Of a stretch of 64,000 nt of DNA, positions 37,501-49,193 are shown piece by piece. Numbering within the stretch: position 1 is the stretch's first letter; each line of letters begins with the position of its first letter. The position numbers and the translations under genes are program-made. The DNA is taken from the NCBI GenBank assembly GCA_033439795.1, contig JAUTDP010000016.1, positions 868,001-932,000 of the forward strand, given 5' to 3'. A model generated the notes under the pieces. It saw only the letters and a program-made list of their open reading frames with translations. It ran no database searches and was not told the origin of the DNA. The stretch comes from Sordaria brevicollis (lineage: Eukaryota > Ascomycota > Sordariomycetes > Sordariales > Sordariaceae).

Positions 37501-38848
37501 CTGCTTCATGTCACGGAAAAATGCAGGACTTCTTTGCAGATGGGCGTTCAATATCTCGAGGTTGCCTAGTCAGCCGGCTGAAGTGTCTCTAGAGATGATG
37601 GTATGAACCACTATGAACCACATGTGTAAGACGGACGGGCTGATGTCGATTTCGGCCGCGACCTATCCTGTCCGCCTGCCAAAGGTGACTCGTCTGATAC
37701 ATTTTCAGTATTTCCCAACAAACAGCGGATGCGAAATGGTCTTTACCCGGGGCCTCCGAGTTAGTCACATATCACTGTCCTTCAGACTCAGATTCAGACA
37801 CCAAAACAGTCTTGACTGCCGAACCGCTTTGATGATATCTCACGATACTGTGTATGGCTAACAAAAAGATTCCAGAACACACTCGACTGGCCAGCCTTGT
37901 AAGAGCTCCGTCTGAAGGTCATGATGTGTTGGCGATATCCAACGCAGGTACAACTGACTGCACCGCCCTGAAAACGTGGGCCGTCCGTCAACGTTTTTCG
38001 ACAGATGGGATCATCATGGTATCTTCTGGTTGGTTTCCACTAGTATGGGAAAAACAAGCGCTGGTTGAACAACATGTTTGGAACTGCCGCCGGCCCTATG
38101 AAGAGACCACCAAACAGACAGAAGATGTACACATGTGCCCACTTGTAGGAAAGGTGAATGGTCTTGGCTTTGCAACCCAGCCAGGGGACCATGGTCTACA
38201 TGGACAAGAAACAGGTTGCCTGATCATCTTTTTCTATACCAACTCGAGGCATACACCTACGTAGTATGTGACTATACTAGGCGCCAAACAGAGAGAAGAG
38301 AGAGGAAAATACGGTCTCACTCACATACATACAACCGGTATGTACCAAGACCTTGCTCATCCATCTGCGAGACCAAGCTACCGTCGACGTAACTGAGCCC
38401 CACCCAGCCATCCTCCATTCCCACCCTTTTCCACCATTCCCACCATTCCCACCGGGGTCCCGTATAGGTAGCACCCCTCCTTGCCCACTTGTGACTTGAC
38501 CCCCCGGCTCTTCCTCTTATACCAAGGACTCAGCCTCTGCTCTGCCTATCCCACTTCCCTCTCTTCTTGCTTGATTTTGCTCAACCTAAAGTATTGACCT
38601 TTTCCCATACCTTTTTCTTTAACTTTTTACGAACTTTTGATCAGATACCCAGAGGTTTATTTTGCTTTGCTGTTGTCGTGGTAAACATCAACTCCAAAGA
38701 TCCCTGAAGTATACTAAACAAACACTTACACTGCCTCTATAAGCTATAGTGGATATCTCCCATACACAGTAACCTTGACCACCATATCCCCGGATTACAC
38801 AAGGAAAGAAAGCTCAGGCCACCAGTTCATCCCGAGTGAAAGAAAGAC
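34514..38848. other. intergenic, 4.3 kb without a supported gene
   Basis: Holds the SCS2 3' region on the left and the promoter and leader of the DUF3824 gene on the right, where CCATTCCCA-type words are repeated around 38413-38453. Open frames between are short, in mixed orientation, and have no motifs. Confidence 0.55.
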
Positions 38849-41800
38849 ATGGCCCAGGTCTACCGCGAATCCCGGTACCGGGATGATTCGCCTTCAGGCG
38901 ACGAGAGCTACAGGAGGACAACCACGCGCCGTTACAAGCAGGCCCCGAGCCACAGCCGCGAGAGAGGCTACGAGCGCGAGATTGACGTCATCGACGATGA
39001 CCGCCAGGGTGCCCGTCTAGACAGCCGCTTCTACGGCCGTCCCACCGGCGGCGAGCTAGTTGTTGGTGGTGGTGGTGATCGCAGAGATGACCGTCTTTAC
39101 CCGGACCGGCCACGATCTACTGCCGGTGGCCAGGGCACCACCTACGTCGAGCGCCGATACCGAGAGACGGAGGACTGGGATGGCGACAACATCCCCGACC
39201 GCGAGCGCACTGTGGTCGAGAAGCGTATGATTCGCAACGACAACGATGACTACCACTACCGTCACGATTCCAGCCGACACAGGGACAGCGACGGGTGGGA
39301 GCGCCATTCCTACTACGATGCCGAACGGGACGCCGAGGTGCGTGTGGAGAGAAAGGTAGAGCGCCGCGAGGACGGCTCCGAAGTCATCCTGGAGCGCCGG
39401 ATCCGTGAACACATTGACCACGACTGCGGTGCCGACGTCGAGATCTACCGCAAGGAAACCGAGTACTACGAGCCTGCACCGCAGCCGCAGCCCATCGTCA
39501 TCCGCCAGCGCCCCGCCGAGCAGAGGATCATTCTCCAGGAAGCCGCTCCACCTACCGTGGTCGTTCGTGAGCGTCGCGATGACTTTGCTCCTTATGTGGT
39601 TGAGAAGACTGAGGAGGAGTACATCGTTGAGCACATCGACGACCACGGCCACCACCATAGCCACAGCCGCCATCGTGATGGTCACCACTCCCACTCGCGC
39701 TCGCACCACCGCCACGAAGATGAGGAGTACTACGTTGGTGGCGGCCGTCGTCGTGAGGACCGCCGCAGCCGTAGCCGCTCTTCTTCTGGTAGCCCCCATC
39801 GCAAGCGTCACATCGCCGAGGGTGCTCTTGCCGGTGCCGGCGTCTCGGCCCTGATTGCCTCGCGGCGCAACAAGGAAACAGGTGAGGTAGACAAGCACCG
39901 CGGGCGCAAGATCGTCGCCGGCGCCGCTCTTGGTGCTCTGGGCACCGAAGCCGTCCGTCGTGCCCACAGCGCCTACAAGGACCGCCACCCGGACTCCGAC
40001 GACGAGCACGACCGCCGCTCTCGCTCTCGCTCTCGCTCCCAATCCCACTCCCGCCTCAAGACCGGCCTGGGCATCGCCGCCGTAGCTCTCGCCGCCGCCG
40101 GCGCCGCCAAGTACTACGAGTCCAAGAAGATCGAAAAGGAGGAAGCCGAGCGCGGCCGTCCTCCCCGCCGCTACAGCGAGTCCGACTACTCGCGCTCTCC
40201 CAGCCGCAAGCGGTCCAAGTCGCGCGCCGGCTCCGTCGCCAAGGCCGCCCTGGGCACCGCCGCCGCCGTGGGTGTCGTGCAGCACTACCGCCACAAGCGC
40301 TCCAAGTCCCGCCACGGGTCTCGGTCCAGCAGCCGCAGCTCCAGCAGCGACCGCAGCGGGCACCACTCCAAGCTGAAGACCGGAGCGGAGATTGTCGCCG
40401 CGGGGGTAGCAGCGGGAGCAGCCAAGAAGCTGTACGACAAGCACAAGGAGAAGAAGGAGAGGTCGCGCTCGAGACACGCACCGGACGACTCCCGTGACCG
40501 TGATCGTGAGTTCTACGACGATGATCGTTACGACGACAGAGATCGCGATTATCGCTCGCACAGCAGAAGCAGGAGCAGAAGCCAACATCGGTCCGTCGCA
40601 TTACCCACCTCCCATCCTTCCTCCCGTAAAGAGAGGACCGTCGCTGATGATCCTGAATCCTTAGGTTTGGTTGAGTACGGAACGAACCCCGTGCCCGTTC
40701 ATGATTCCCACCAGAAAAAACAGCAGCGGTCGCATAGTAAGGCGAAAAAAGCGGCGCTGGCTTCGGCAGCGGTTGGAGCTGCTGCTGTAGCTGGCACGGC
40801 GGCGGCGGTGGCTAGACATGAGAGACAAAAGAAAGATAAGGAACCACCGCCGCCAAGTCCGAAGCCAACGCCACAGTTACTATCTGCTGTTGAAGATTAT
40901 GACAATCATAACGAAAATGATGACAACGGGACTATCACGGGGTATGACTCGGCGGCGGAGGAGCAGAGGAGGAAAGAGGAACGCCGTCGGGAGAGGAGTA
41001 GGAGGCGGAGACAGCGGGAGCGTGAGCATGAGCGGGAGAGAGATAGAGACAGAGATGAAGACATGGGTGGCGGTGCTTTACTAGTACCGAGACCGAGAGA
41101 AGAGGTGGAGCAAGAACCGGGTTTTTATTCTGATAGTGAAGACAGCGAGGCAGAAAGGATGAGAAGATTACGGAGGAGGAACAGGGAGAAGAGTAGGGAT
41201 GCGTCGAGACAGAGAGAAAGAAAAGAGAGTAGAAGTCCGGAGAAGAAGGATAGCGATAGCAAGCCGGCGAGGAGTAAGAGTCGGCTTGGAAGGCTGGCTA
41301 CCGGTGTCGCGGCGGCGGGCGCGGCGGCTATTGGGATTAAGAAGCTGAGCGGTGATAATGGTAAGGATAAGAAAGAAAAAGAACGCGAGAGGGAGAGGGA
41401 GAAGGGAAGGGATAAGGAGATTGAGAGAGAAGAAAGAGAGGTTGGATTGGTAGAGGGGAGAAGGAATAGTAGGGATAGCGATAGAGAGAGGATGGAAAGA
41501 CAACGGGAGAGGGAACGGGAACGTCGACGTGAGTTTTCTTCTTTATCCTCTGTCCCTTGTGATGCCCAATTCGAGTCATGATACTAACCGACACGACAAC
41601 AGGCTACGAGGAAGAATCCGCTCCTACTGATCCTTTCTATCAGGAACAGCGGCGACCAGCCTCACCTCCTCATGCGTCGGGCGGATATCCTCCGATCCCT
41701 CCAACTCCTCCTGCTGTCGCCCCTGCTATTGCTGCTGCTTCCATCCCAACCGTGACAACTACACCACCACAAGAGACACCAGCACCACCACCACCGCAGC

Positions 41801-43426
41801 TACTGCCACATTATTCATCAAATGGGTTCACGCAGCTTCCAAACATCAACTTCACTGATGTGAACCAGTTCCAAACACCGTACCCCATGGGGCCGGAGAC
41901 GATGCCGATGCCTGCTCCGGGGCTGGGACCAGCACCTGTTCAGCAGCAGCCGGTTCAGCAACCTGTTCAACAGCCGGTACAGGAACATCAATACCAACAA
42001 TACCAGCCTTACAACCCCCAAGACTACGTGGCTTCCTACCCACCGCCTCCTTCGGGCGCTCCAGTTCCCCCAGCCGAAAGTGTGGAAGTGCCCCCAATCC
42101 TAATCCCCGGCTCATCAGCCGCTGCTACCGCACCACCACCACCTGAAGTCCTCAGTACTTCCCAAGGAGCCGCCGTGCCTCCCCCTCAAGAAGTTCCCCC
42201 GGCACTTCGCGCTCCGCAAGGAGTACCTGCTTCGCTGATGGTCGGTGCCCCTTCGCATCTGTCTCAGTCGAACTCGCAGTCGGTCATCGGGAATAGGAAC
42301 GGGAATAACAAGAGTCCTGAAGATGTGAGTATGAACCGCAATCTCCCAGCTATGTCCCCTGCTATGGCTATGGGTGATGATGAGAGGGATGGAAGACTCA
42401 AAGAACGTCGGAGGCGTCGCTCGATGCAAATGTCTAGTAGGTCTAGGCCTAGACGGTGGTCGAGGGACTATGGCGTTGGTGCGGTGGGAGGTGATGATGC
42501 CGGGGACGGTGGTGAGACGAGAAGAAGAGAGAAGGGTGCGTTTTCTTTGAACAATTTCTTTGGTTATTCGTCTTGGTTTCTGCCTTCTTTCATCACCCCT
42601 TCCCCTTGTCACCCGTTCGCTTCATAAACTCAAGTTTAAGACAGCAATGCTAACAACAGTGTCAACAGATGGTCTAACCACGCCGAAACTCACTCTCCAC
42701 CCACCAACACCAACCGACTCTTCTTCTTCCGAGCCCGAAGAATCCGAGCCCGACTCCCCCTCCTCTCCTACCAAGGACAACAACAACGCACCCCCAGCCA
42801 GCAAATCAGTAACCTTCATCCCTCTCTCCCCCAAATCCTCTCAAACCCTCCAGCGTCATCATGAGGAACAAATGGCCAAAGAAGCCGCCAAACGCATCAC
42901 CGGTGGCGACTCCGACAACTCGGACGTCTCCGATTTCGAAGACCGTCTCGACCGTGAACTCAACGCCTTGGTCCCCGCTAAATACCGCTCTGCCCCCGAC
43001 ACTTCCTCCAGCCGTGACCGTTCCCGCTCCCGTTCCCCATCCCACCGCCACGATGACTCCTCAGACAGTGACTCTACGCTGGAAATCCTCCCCGACCGCT
43101 TTGACTCCTCCGGCCGTCCCCTCTCCCCCCATGACCGCAAACCACATACCCGCTCCGGCAGATCTGATTTCCTCTACCATGACAACCACGGCAACGGACT
43201 GAAACAAATTGCGGGCACGGGACAATGGGGGATTAGCGGGACGGATGCGGAGGCGGTGGAGAGGATTGTGAGGAAGGTGGAGGGCGTTTTGGAGGGGAAG
43301 GGAAGTTGGACTGGGTTGGTTATGGGGTTGTTGAGTGGGCGGTTGATGGATGGGGGGGATAGTGAGGTTGGAGGTAAGAAGGAGAAGAGGAGGAATAGGA
43401 GGGGGATGGCGAATTTGAGGGTGTAA
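38849..43426 (+). CDS. large DUF3824 (RS- and Ala/Gly-rich) protein, three exons
   Basis: Exons 38849-41528, 41603-42535 and 42669-43426 join to 1456 residues. The N-terminal 300 residues are Arg/Asp/Tyr/His-rich with many charged strand-like blocks (VERKVERREDGSEVILERRI). From about 320 to 840 come seven Ala/Gly-rich hydrophobic segments of about 20 residues, each flanked by Arg/Ser or Lys-rich stretches; the block IAEGALAGAGVSALIASRR and the one after it match the fungal DUF3824 domain as I know it. A Pro/Gln-rich region and a Ser-rich C-terminal part with KSVTFIPLSPKSSQTLQRHH follow. Function is unknown. The first intron is well supported (GTGAGT, CTAAC branch, CAG). The second donor (GTGCGT at 42536) is my choice because it keeps the coding-like Arg-rich block; a donor GTGAGT near 42326 is the alternative but does not obviously fit better. 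Confidence 0.8.
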
Positions 43427-44261
43427 GATGAACGTCAATGGTGCTGGTGCTTGATGGCTATGGGTGTGGCGGTTTGGTGATGGTGCAGGTGCTGGTTGTT
43501 ATGGTTTGATAATTGATGCTGGTTACTGTGATGGTTATGGGTATGAAGGTACCTCTATGGACGACGATGGACGGACAAAGACGACGGATGGGTTTGGATA
43601 TGGATGATGGATACGGGATAGGATGGGATGATGATTGATGATGACTTAATGACCTTTTCCTACGTTTGTCATGTCTTTCCTTCCGTTCTTACATTGGATT
43701 TTCTCTTGGTTCATGATTTTGGTTTTGATGCTCTAGATACGACGTTATGCTTTTTGCGATGTTGGTTCATGTCTGTCTTTCCTTGATGCGTGTTCGAGTT
43801 GCTTTTTGGTTGGCTTTCGATTATCAGTTAGTATGATACCAATACACTCCCTGCTTTCTATACCTACCTATTACGTGTCGTCGTGGTTGTCGGTGTGTCT
43901 TGCTTGTGAATATCGATCTTGAGATAGGTAGGGTTCGAATAGGTGAAGCCTGATAACCAGTCCTTCCGTCTTGAGAGATGCAAGATATGGTTAGAGTCAA
44001 GGACATTCGGCATATATGAGCTAAGGAAAGTCATGGCAACCTTCAGGTATCAATATACCAGATTTAGGAGATAGTGCAAAGTAGGAGTAACATCAATTCC
44101 ATTGCACTAAAAACTTTTCCCAACCTGTAACGAAATACCCAAGACCAGAACACAAGAGCCGCTTGCTTTTCCAACCTCACCCATCTTACCTTCCCCATCC
44201 GCTTACCTTTCCCAAACCCACCCCCTCCTTTTCTTCCCCCCTACCCCCTTTCCTCCCCATC
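43427..44261. other. convergent intergenic, 3' regions
   Basis: 835 bp between the ends of the DUF3824 gene and the acidic-repeat gene. The first half has TGATGG- and GGTG-rich sequence, the rest ordinary 3' sequence. No gene seen. Confidence 0.55.
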
Positions 44262-46451
44262 TCAAACTCCGCCAGACTTAACCCACTCAAAGTCCCTCTC
44301 CTCCGCAAACCACAACCCGCCAACCAGCGTCGTCCCTCCCTGCCGTCCTCGTCCTCGTCCTCGGAAACCAGTGGAGGTGCCCTCTTCCTCGGCCGTGTCC
44401 TCCAACAGGCTACCGCTACTCGTCCGACTATATTCATTGGCGTACTCATCGAGGGCGGCACGCACGTAGCCGCACGCGTAGCCCTGTTTGTAGCCAAAGG
44501 CACGGCCGGCTCGGTGGCCGTGGCAGACGGCGGGGGTGTGGTAGCTGTGGTTGTCTTTGTCCTCTTCCCCTCCTGCTGCAGGGTTGTTTACCTCCACCGG
44601 CTCTACCAGATCCAGGCGAGGGTTATATCCCCGCTTGTGCAAGCGGTGATTGTACCCTTCCTCGTAGCCGACGAAATGGCCGTATGCACGGCCGATTAGG
44701 TAGCCGGCGTTGTAGGATTGGGTGTAGATGTCGTTGATTGAGGCGGGGGGTTGACGGTTTGAGGGAAGGGAATCTTGGTGGTTGGTGGTCGTGGTGGTGT
44801 TGTCGGAAGAATCCTCTTCCTCATCCCCGTCCAAAGGAGGATCCTCATCATCCTCCTCATCTTCACTGTCCTCGTCATCCGCGTCATCTCCACTGTCCTC
44901 CAATACCAGCACATACTGCTCGTCATCGTCCGAAGAAGGATAATCATCATCGTCATCCTCGCTGTCCTCATCTTCATCCCAGAAGGACGAAACTTCATCG
45001 TTCTCGTCTTCATTCCCGTCCGACGAGTCCTCAGTGTCCTCGCCTTCATCCCCGTTCGACGAGTCCTCAGTGTCCTCGTCTTCGCTGTCGTCCTCATCCA
45101 TGTCCTCGTCATCATCACCGTCTGACGAGTCCTCGGTATCCTCGTCCTCCTCATCGCTATCCTCCTCTTCCGTGTCCTCCTCTTCCGTATCATCCTCTTC
45201 ACTATCCTCCTCTTCGCTATCCTCATCACTGTCCTCGTCACCACTGTCCTCCTCATCCATGTCCTCGTTACCCTCGTCATCATCTTCACTGTCCTCTACC
45301 CCATCCTCCTCATCCTGCTCACCCTGCTCATTACCAGGGTCCCTGGTAGCAAGACGAAGGTACCTACTAGCCTCCCACCTCAACCTCTGAAGCTCAAAAG
45401 CGAGGTGTGGGATTTCGATATTGTCGGCTAGGGCGCAGGGGCAGGAGTTGGAGGAGGGGTTGGAGCTGTGGGAGGTGTTGTGGGTGTAGGAGGCGTTGTG
45501 GGAGGGGTTGAAGGACGGGACCGAGGGGTTGAAGTTGTGGGAAGGGTTGTAGGAGGAGGAGGAGGGATTGTTGGAGGGGACCGAGGGGTTGTTGGAGGAG
45601 GAGGAGGAGGGCTTGTAGGAGGGGTTGGAGCTTCGGGCGGGGTTGTAGTAGTAGGAGTAATAGTAGGGGGGTTTGTTATTGTTGTAGGAGGGGTTGTGGA
45701 CTCCGAAGTTGGAGTTGGGGTGGTGGTTAGGGCCATGGAGGCTAGGGCCATAGGGAGCGGGAGCGGAAAGGGGGGCGGAAAAGGGAGCAGGTGGTTGTCC
45801 GGGAATGGAGTGAGAAGAACCGGAAGCAAAGTTGGAAGGACCGGGAGCGGGAGCGGGAGCGGGGGGTCGACCGTAGGAAGCTTGACCATAGCGAGCTTGA
45901 CCAGCAGCAGGACGGGAAGAGCCACCGGGAACAGAAGAAAAAGGAGGAGGAGAACGAGCGGAAGCTTGACCCTGGCCATAAACACCACGAGCAGAAGCTT
46001 GCCACTGACCATAGATATCAAAACCTTGACCACCAGCAGGACGGGAAGAGCCACCCGAAGGACCGAGAACAGAAGAAAAGGGAGGAGCAACGTAGGAGTT
46101 GGCGTAGTACCCATACGCCGCCGCCGGCCCGGAGGACATGTTATTGTTGTTGTGGTTGTAGCTGCCGTTGCAGTTACAACCACGATAGCACCTACACACA
46201 CGCCCTCCTCCAGTCGACGGCCCAGCGGGGATCGCGGCCTTGTCGAGAGCCGAGATGATGGGGTCCAGAGCAAGCGTGATCTCCTGGAACTTGCGGAGGA
46301 CTTGGACGGCGGAAAAGTTGCACCGTTCAGGCATCCCGGAGTTGTTGGAGACACCAGCAGAAAAAGCACCGCCAGAAGCAGCAGCACCTCGAGAGTCACC
46401 GCTGACACCCGGAGGAGGAAGGTAGCAGTCGTAAAGATTTCTAGCCGACAT
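44262..46451 (-). CDS. acidic-repeat protein with duplicated Gly/Tyr motif
   Basis: Single frame of 729 residues, not recognised. The N-terminal 80 residues look folded or helical (RKFQEITLALDPIISALDKA) and are followed by a small Cys cluster (CRCYRGCNCNG). Residues about 100-340 are Gly/Ser/Pro/Asn/Tyr-rich. A short helical block (AFELQRLRWEASRYLRLATR) leads to about 180 residues of nearly pure Asp/Glu/Ser with EDTEDSSDGDE-type repeats. The C-terminal 160 residues are ordered again and carry two copies of GRA[YF]Gx3GYx2GY, at 587-600 and 649-662. Nothing suggests a membrane or secreted protein. The plus strand here is also open over long distances because of the repetitive codons, but only the minus-strand reading gives an ordered N- and C-terminus, so I prefer it. 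Confidence 0.65.
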   Translation of the reverse strand: MSARNLYDCYLPPPGVSGDSRGAAASGGAFSAGVSNNSGMPERCNFSAVQVLRKFQEITLALDPIISALDKAAIPAGPSTGGGRVCRCYRGCNCNGSYNHNNNNMSSGPAAAYGYYANSYVAPPFSSVLGPSGGSSRPAGGQGFDIYGQWQASARGVYGQGQASARSPPPFSSVPGGSSRPAAGQARYGQASYGRPPAPAPAPGPSNFASGSSHSIPGQPPAPFSAPLSAPAPYGPSLHGPNHHPNSNFGVHNPSYNNNKPPYYYSYYYNPARSSNPSYKPSSSSSNNPSVPSNNPSSSSYNPSHNFNPSVPSFNPSHNASYTHNTSHSSNPSSNSCPCALADNIEIPHLAFELQRLRWEASRYLRLATRDPGNEQGEQDEEDGVEDSEDDDEGNEDMDEEDSGDEDSDEDSEEEDSEEDDTEEEDTEEEDSDEEDEDTEDSSDGDDDEDMDEDDSEDEDTEDSSNGDEGEDTEDSSDGNEDENDEVSSFWDEDEDSEDDDDDYPSSDDDEQYVLVLEDSGDDADDEDSEDEEDDEDPPLDGDEEEDSSDNTTTTTNHQDSLPSNRQPPASINDIYTQSYNAGYLIGRAYGHFVGYEEGYNHRLHKRGYNPRLDLVEPVEVNNPAAGGEEDKDNHSYHTPAVCHGHRAGRAFGYKQGYACGYVRAALDEYANEYSRTSSGSLLEDTAEEEGTSTGFRGRGRGRQGGTTLVGGLWFAEERDFEWVKSGGV

Positions 46452-47843
46452 TTTAATGGTTTTTTGTTAACGGCGAAGGAATGTCGAAATTGGTTGGAGT
46501 GGATATAGAGTTTTGAGGTCGGAGTATCCTTTCTACAAAAGAGAAGGTGATAGATAGGTCAAAGTGTGTGGGCAATGACGGTGGTCGTAGAGAGAACTGG
46601 TGTAGAGATTTTGAGAAAGCGTAGACCGTAGTTGTCCAGCCTCGTTGTAGAGATTCTGGGTGTCTATTCCGGAGGAGAGATAGACTGTGATGTAGAGAGA
46701 TCGTAGGATAGTTGCAGTTGTCTTCACTGGTCAGCTGTTGTAGAGCTCGTAGGTATGGAGACAGTGTATGTTTAACGCCGGAGGGAATGTCGTAGGTGTT
46801 TATTCGAAAGTGAAGTTGTCGAAGACTGTGTATGATTTAGCTTCTTTAAGAGAGCAAGTGAGTGGACAGTCGAGATAAGTATTGGAAGATCCTAAGGTCA
46901 AGAAAGATTCGTTAACAGATATCAAGTTATTGGAACGATGTTTGGAAGTGCGTGTCGTGTCCTGGACCAACGAAGCTTTCTTGATGATTCTGATGAAGAA
47001 AAGAAGAGGAAATCCATGAAAAACAAATCCAAGGAGGAGAGCTTCTAATAGCCTGGAGGGTTTGGGGGTCCGGCCATAAAATTTCAATATTTCCTGCGAA
47101 TTATTGACAAAACAATATGGTTTTGCATTGCACATGTGGAAGCAAGACCGCGGATTTTATGCCAGGGCCTTAAATAAGAATACGATGTGCTGCTGCGTGC
47201 GGCATCAGTAAGTATCTTCGACGGCAGTTATGGCAGCGTGGCGGCATGACAGACAACAACACATGGGGGTTTTCCCTCTCGCCGCTGCATGGATTTGTGC
47301 CAGTCCAAGACTCTGCCAACTTCACAACGGATCTGCCACCTTGAGAAATTGCCGAGTTCGAAGAATCCATATGCTTTTTGATATCGGGCAGGTACCATTG
47401 TGAAGCCTGGTTTGCTGTTGATATGACTGCTATGTGTCGATGGAGTTGTAGAAGACAGACAGTGCTCGTGGCATCTGGATGCGAGGCAGTAAGTAGATCT
47501 CAAAATACCGGTGTATGCACGGCCCAACGCCACAGAAAGGCATACTGGTTGAGAAACACCTTTGAGCCCTGCTTGGACCTGGCTTGTACATTGCCCGTCC
47601 GAAGCTCACTCTCTCGAGAATCATGGTCTTGGGGGCAGGTACATACATGGACCCTCGCGGTGCTGGCATGCAAAGGTAGAGTTTGGAATATTCGGGCGCG
47701 AAGCTTGGTTGAGTGGGTGGCTTGGTTTGGAACAAAAGTATTCATCAAAAGCACAGCGAAGTCATCAATACAATGGACTGGCAACATGGTACATTACTAT
47801 CGACATTTTTCTTTTGATTTTTTCTTCTTGCATCCAAATCTTT
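46452..47843. other. intergenic, no gene supported
   Basis: Upstream of the acidic-repeat gene and downstream of GCD7. GTAGAG-type words recur around 46560-46750 (TGTAGAGA and relatives, at least five times), in the presumed leader of the acidic-repeat gene. No coding frame is convincing. Confidence 0.5.
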
Positions 47844-49193
47844 CTAAGGCAGATGCAAAGACAAGCCCATATCTTCAAACTTGTAGTGGTCAGCCATGAT
47901 GGTGGCAAGATGGTCTCGTGTTTGGGGACCACTGGAGTGATTGTTAGCGTTTATCCTGTTGCGAACCGGAAACTCGAGCTCGAACTTACAGGTTCGTTAG
48001 GTAGACGTCAACGTATTGAGGTGGCAGATACTCGTGCACAATGTTCTCTACCTCGAGAGCATCCACGGCCTCGCCATCGGCGTAGTCGACAAACGTAGAC
48101 GAATCTCCCTGCTCAAACTCGGTCACATCATCCGACGGGTCGGCAGGGCAGAACTTGTAGACACCGCTGAGCACAATGACAGGCTTGGAGTACTCCCGCG
48201 CCGCCCTGGCAGCAATGCTGCACCCGCTCTCTGTAGAAACACCGCCGTTCGCATATACGGCCTTGGCGCCGATGACCACCTTGTTCACCCGAGGCATGTA
48301 GGCCATCAGGCCGTTGCTAGCGATGCTGATGGTGTTGACCCCGAGACCGTTGAGCTTTTTACGAAGGGCCGCGTGGGGCACCTCGCCCGGTTTTACACGC
48401 TCAGCGGAGGCGAGGAAAACGGTGAATCTCCTCTTTGCTGCGGCCTTGATGAGGAACCGCTCGACTGTTGGGCTGGGCAGGTAGGCGAGCACGTAGTCAC
48501 CGGGGTGAATCTGGATGTCGGCAAAGCCCGCAATCTGGTCGTCCGCCTGGCTGATCTCGTCCATAATCTCTTCGATGCCATCAATAACTTCGGACCGTAG
48601 GGCGTGCAGGTTGGCAGATGCACCCTGGGACATGGGGGTGGAAGCACCCGTGGTTGGTGATTGAACCGTCTCGGTGACGCAGAGAAGGTTGAACATGGAT
48701 TTCGACATGGGAAGGGTCGCAGCACGGAGAGGCGTAGGGCCTGGCCTCGAGGGCATGGTGGGCGTTGTGGGAAGTTGGGAGAGGTCGGATACTGAGTCGC
48801 CCATCTCGTCGGCGTTTCTGTCCTCGGAAGCCTCATCACGGATAAGACCCATCACTCGGCGGACGACATTGCCGATAACTTGCTCGGTAGGGGCGGCTTG
48901 GGCGAGTCTGAGGCCAGTGTTGGAGACCTTTGCGAGCAGCTGGTCGACGTTCTGCCACTTAGACTTGGCGACGACCTGGAGCAGCATGTGGGCGGTGGCA
49001 TTGGCGATATCATCCCCCTTGACTTGGCGACGTTTTAGAAGGCTGCCCAATCATGTTAGGATCATGTACATGTAATTTGGAATATATGGGCGTACTAGAC
49101 GAGAGCCTCGATCGAAGCTTCCAAGGGCTGGGTGTTGAGAGACTTGAGGAGCTTGCCCAACGTGGGCGCATAGCTCATTTGCGACGGCGCCAT
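47844..49193 (-). CDS. GCD7: eIF2B beta subunit (GCD7), three exons
   Basis: Regulatory subunit of eIF2B, the guanine nucleotide exchange factor for eIF2; with alpha and delta it senses phosphorylated eIF2. Exons are 49096-49193, 47990-49042 and 47844-47931, giving 412 residues. The N-terminal helical part (SYAPTLGKLLKSLNTQPLEA, EALVYLLKRRQVKGDD) and the Rossmann-like C-terminal part (VFLASAERVKPGEV, SNGLMAYMPRVNKVVIGAKA, NGGVSTESGCSIAARAAREY) are those of the eIF2B alpha/beta/delta family. The last 28 residues, NLGPQTRDHLATIMADHYKF and on, come from a small third exon; reading through the intron instead gives a stop three bases past the donor, which would hide this conserved end. Residues about 95-160 form a Ser/Thr/Pro insert. 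Divergent from NHP2. Confidence 0.94.

Noticed and set aside
39056..40588. 510-residue open frame on the minus strand within the DUF3824 gene
   Set aside because: It is the shadow of the repetitive Arg/Ser/Ala codons of the plus-strand gene: mostly Ala/Val/Leu/Gly with no motif, and the plus-strand frame is longer with a recognised domain.
45468..46508. 346-residue plus-strand frame opposite the acidic-repeat gene
   Set aside because: Gly/Val/Arg repeats that mirror the Ser/Pro/Asn codons of the minus strand; no ordered segments.
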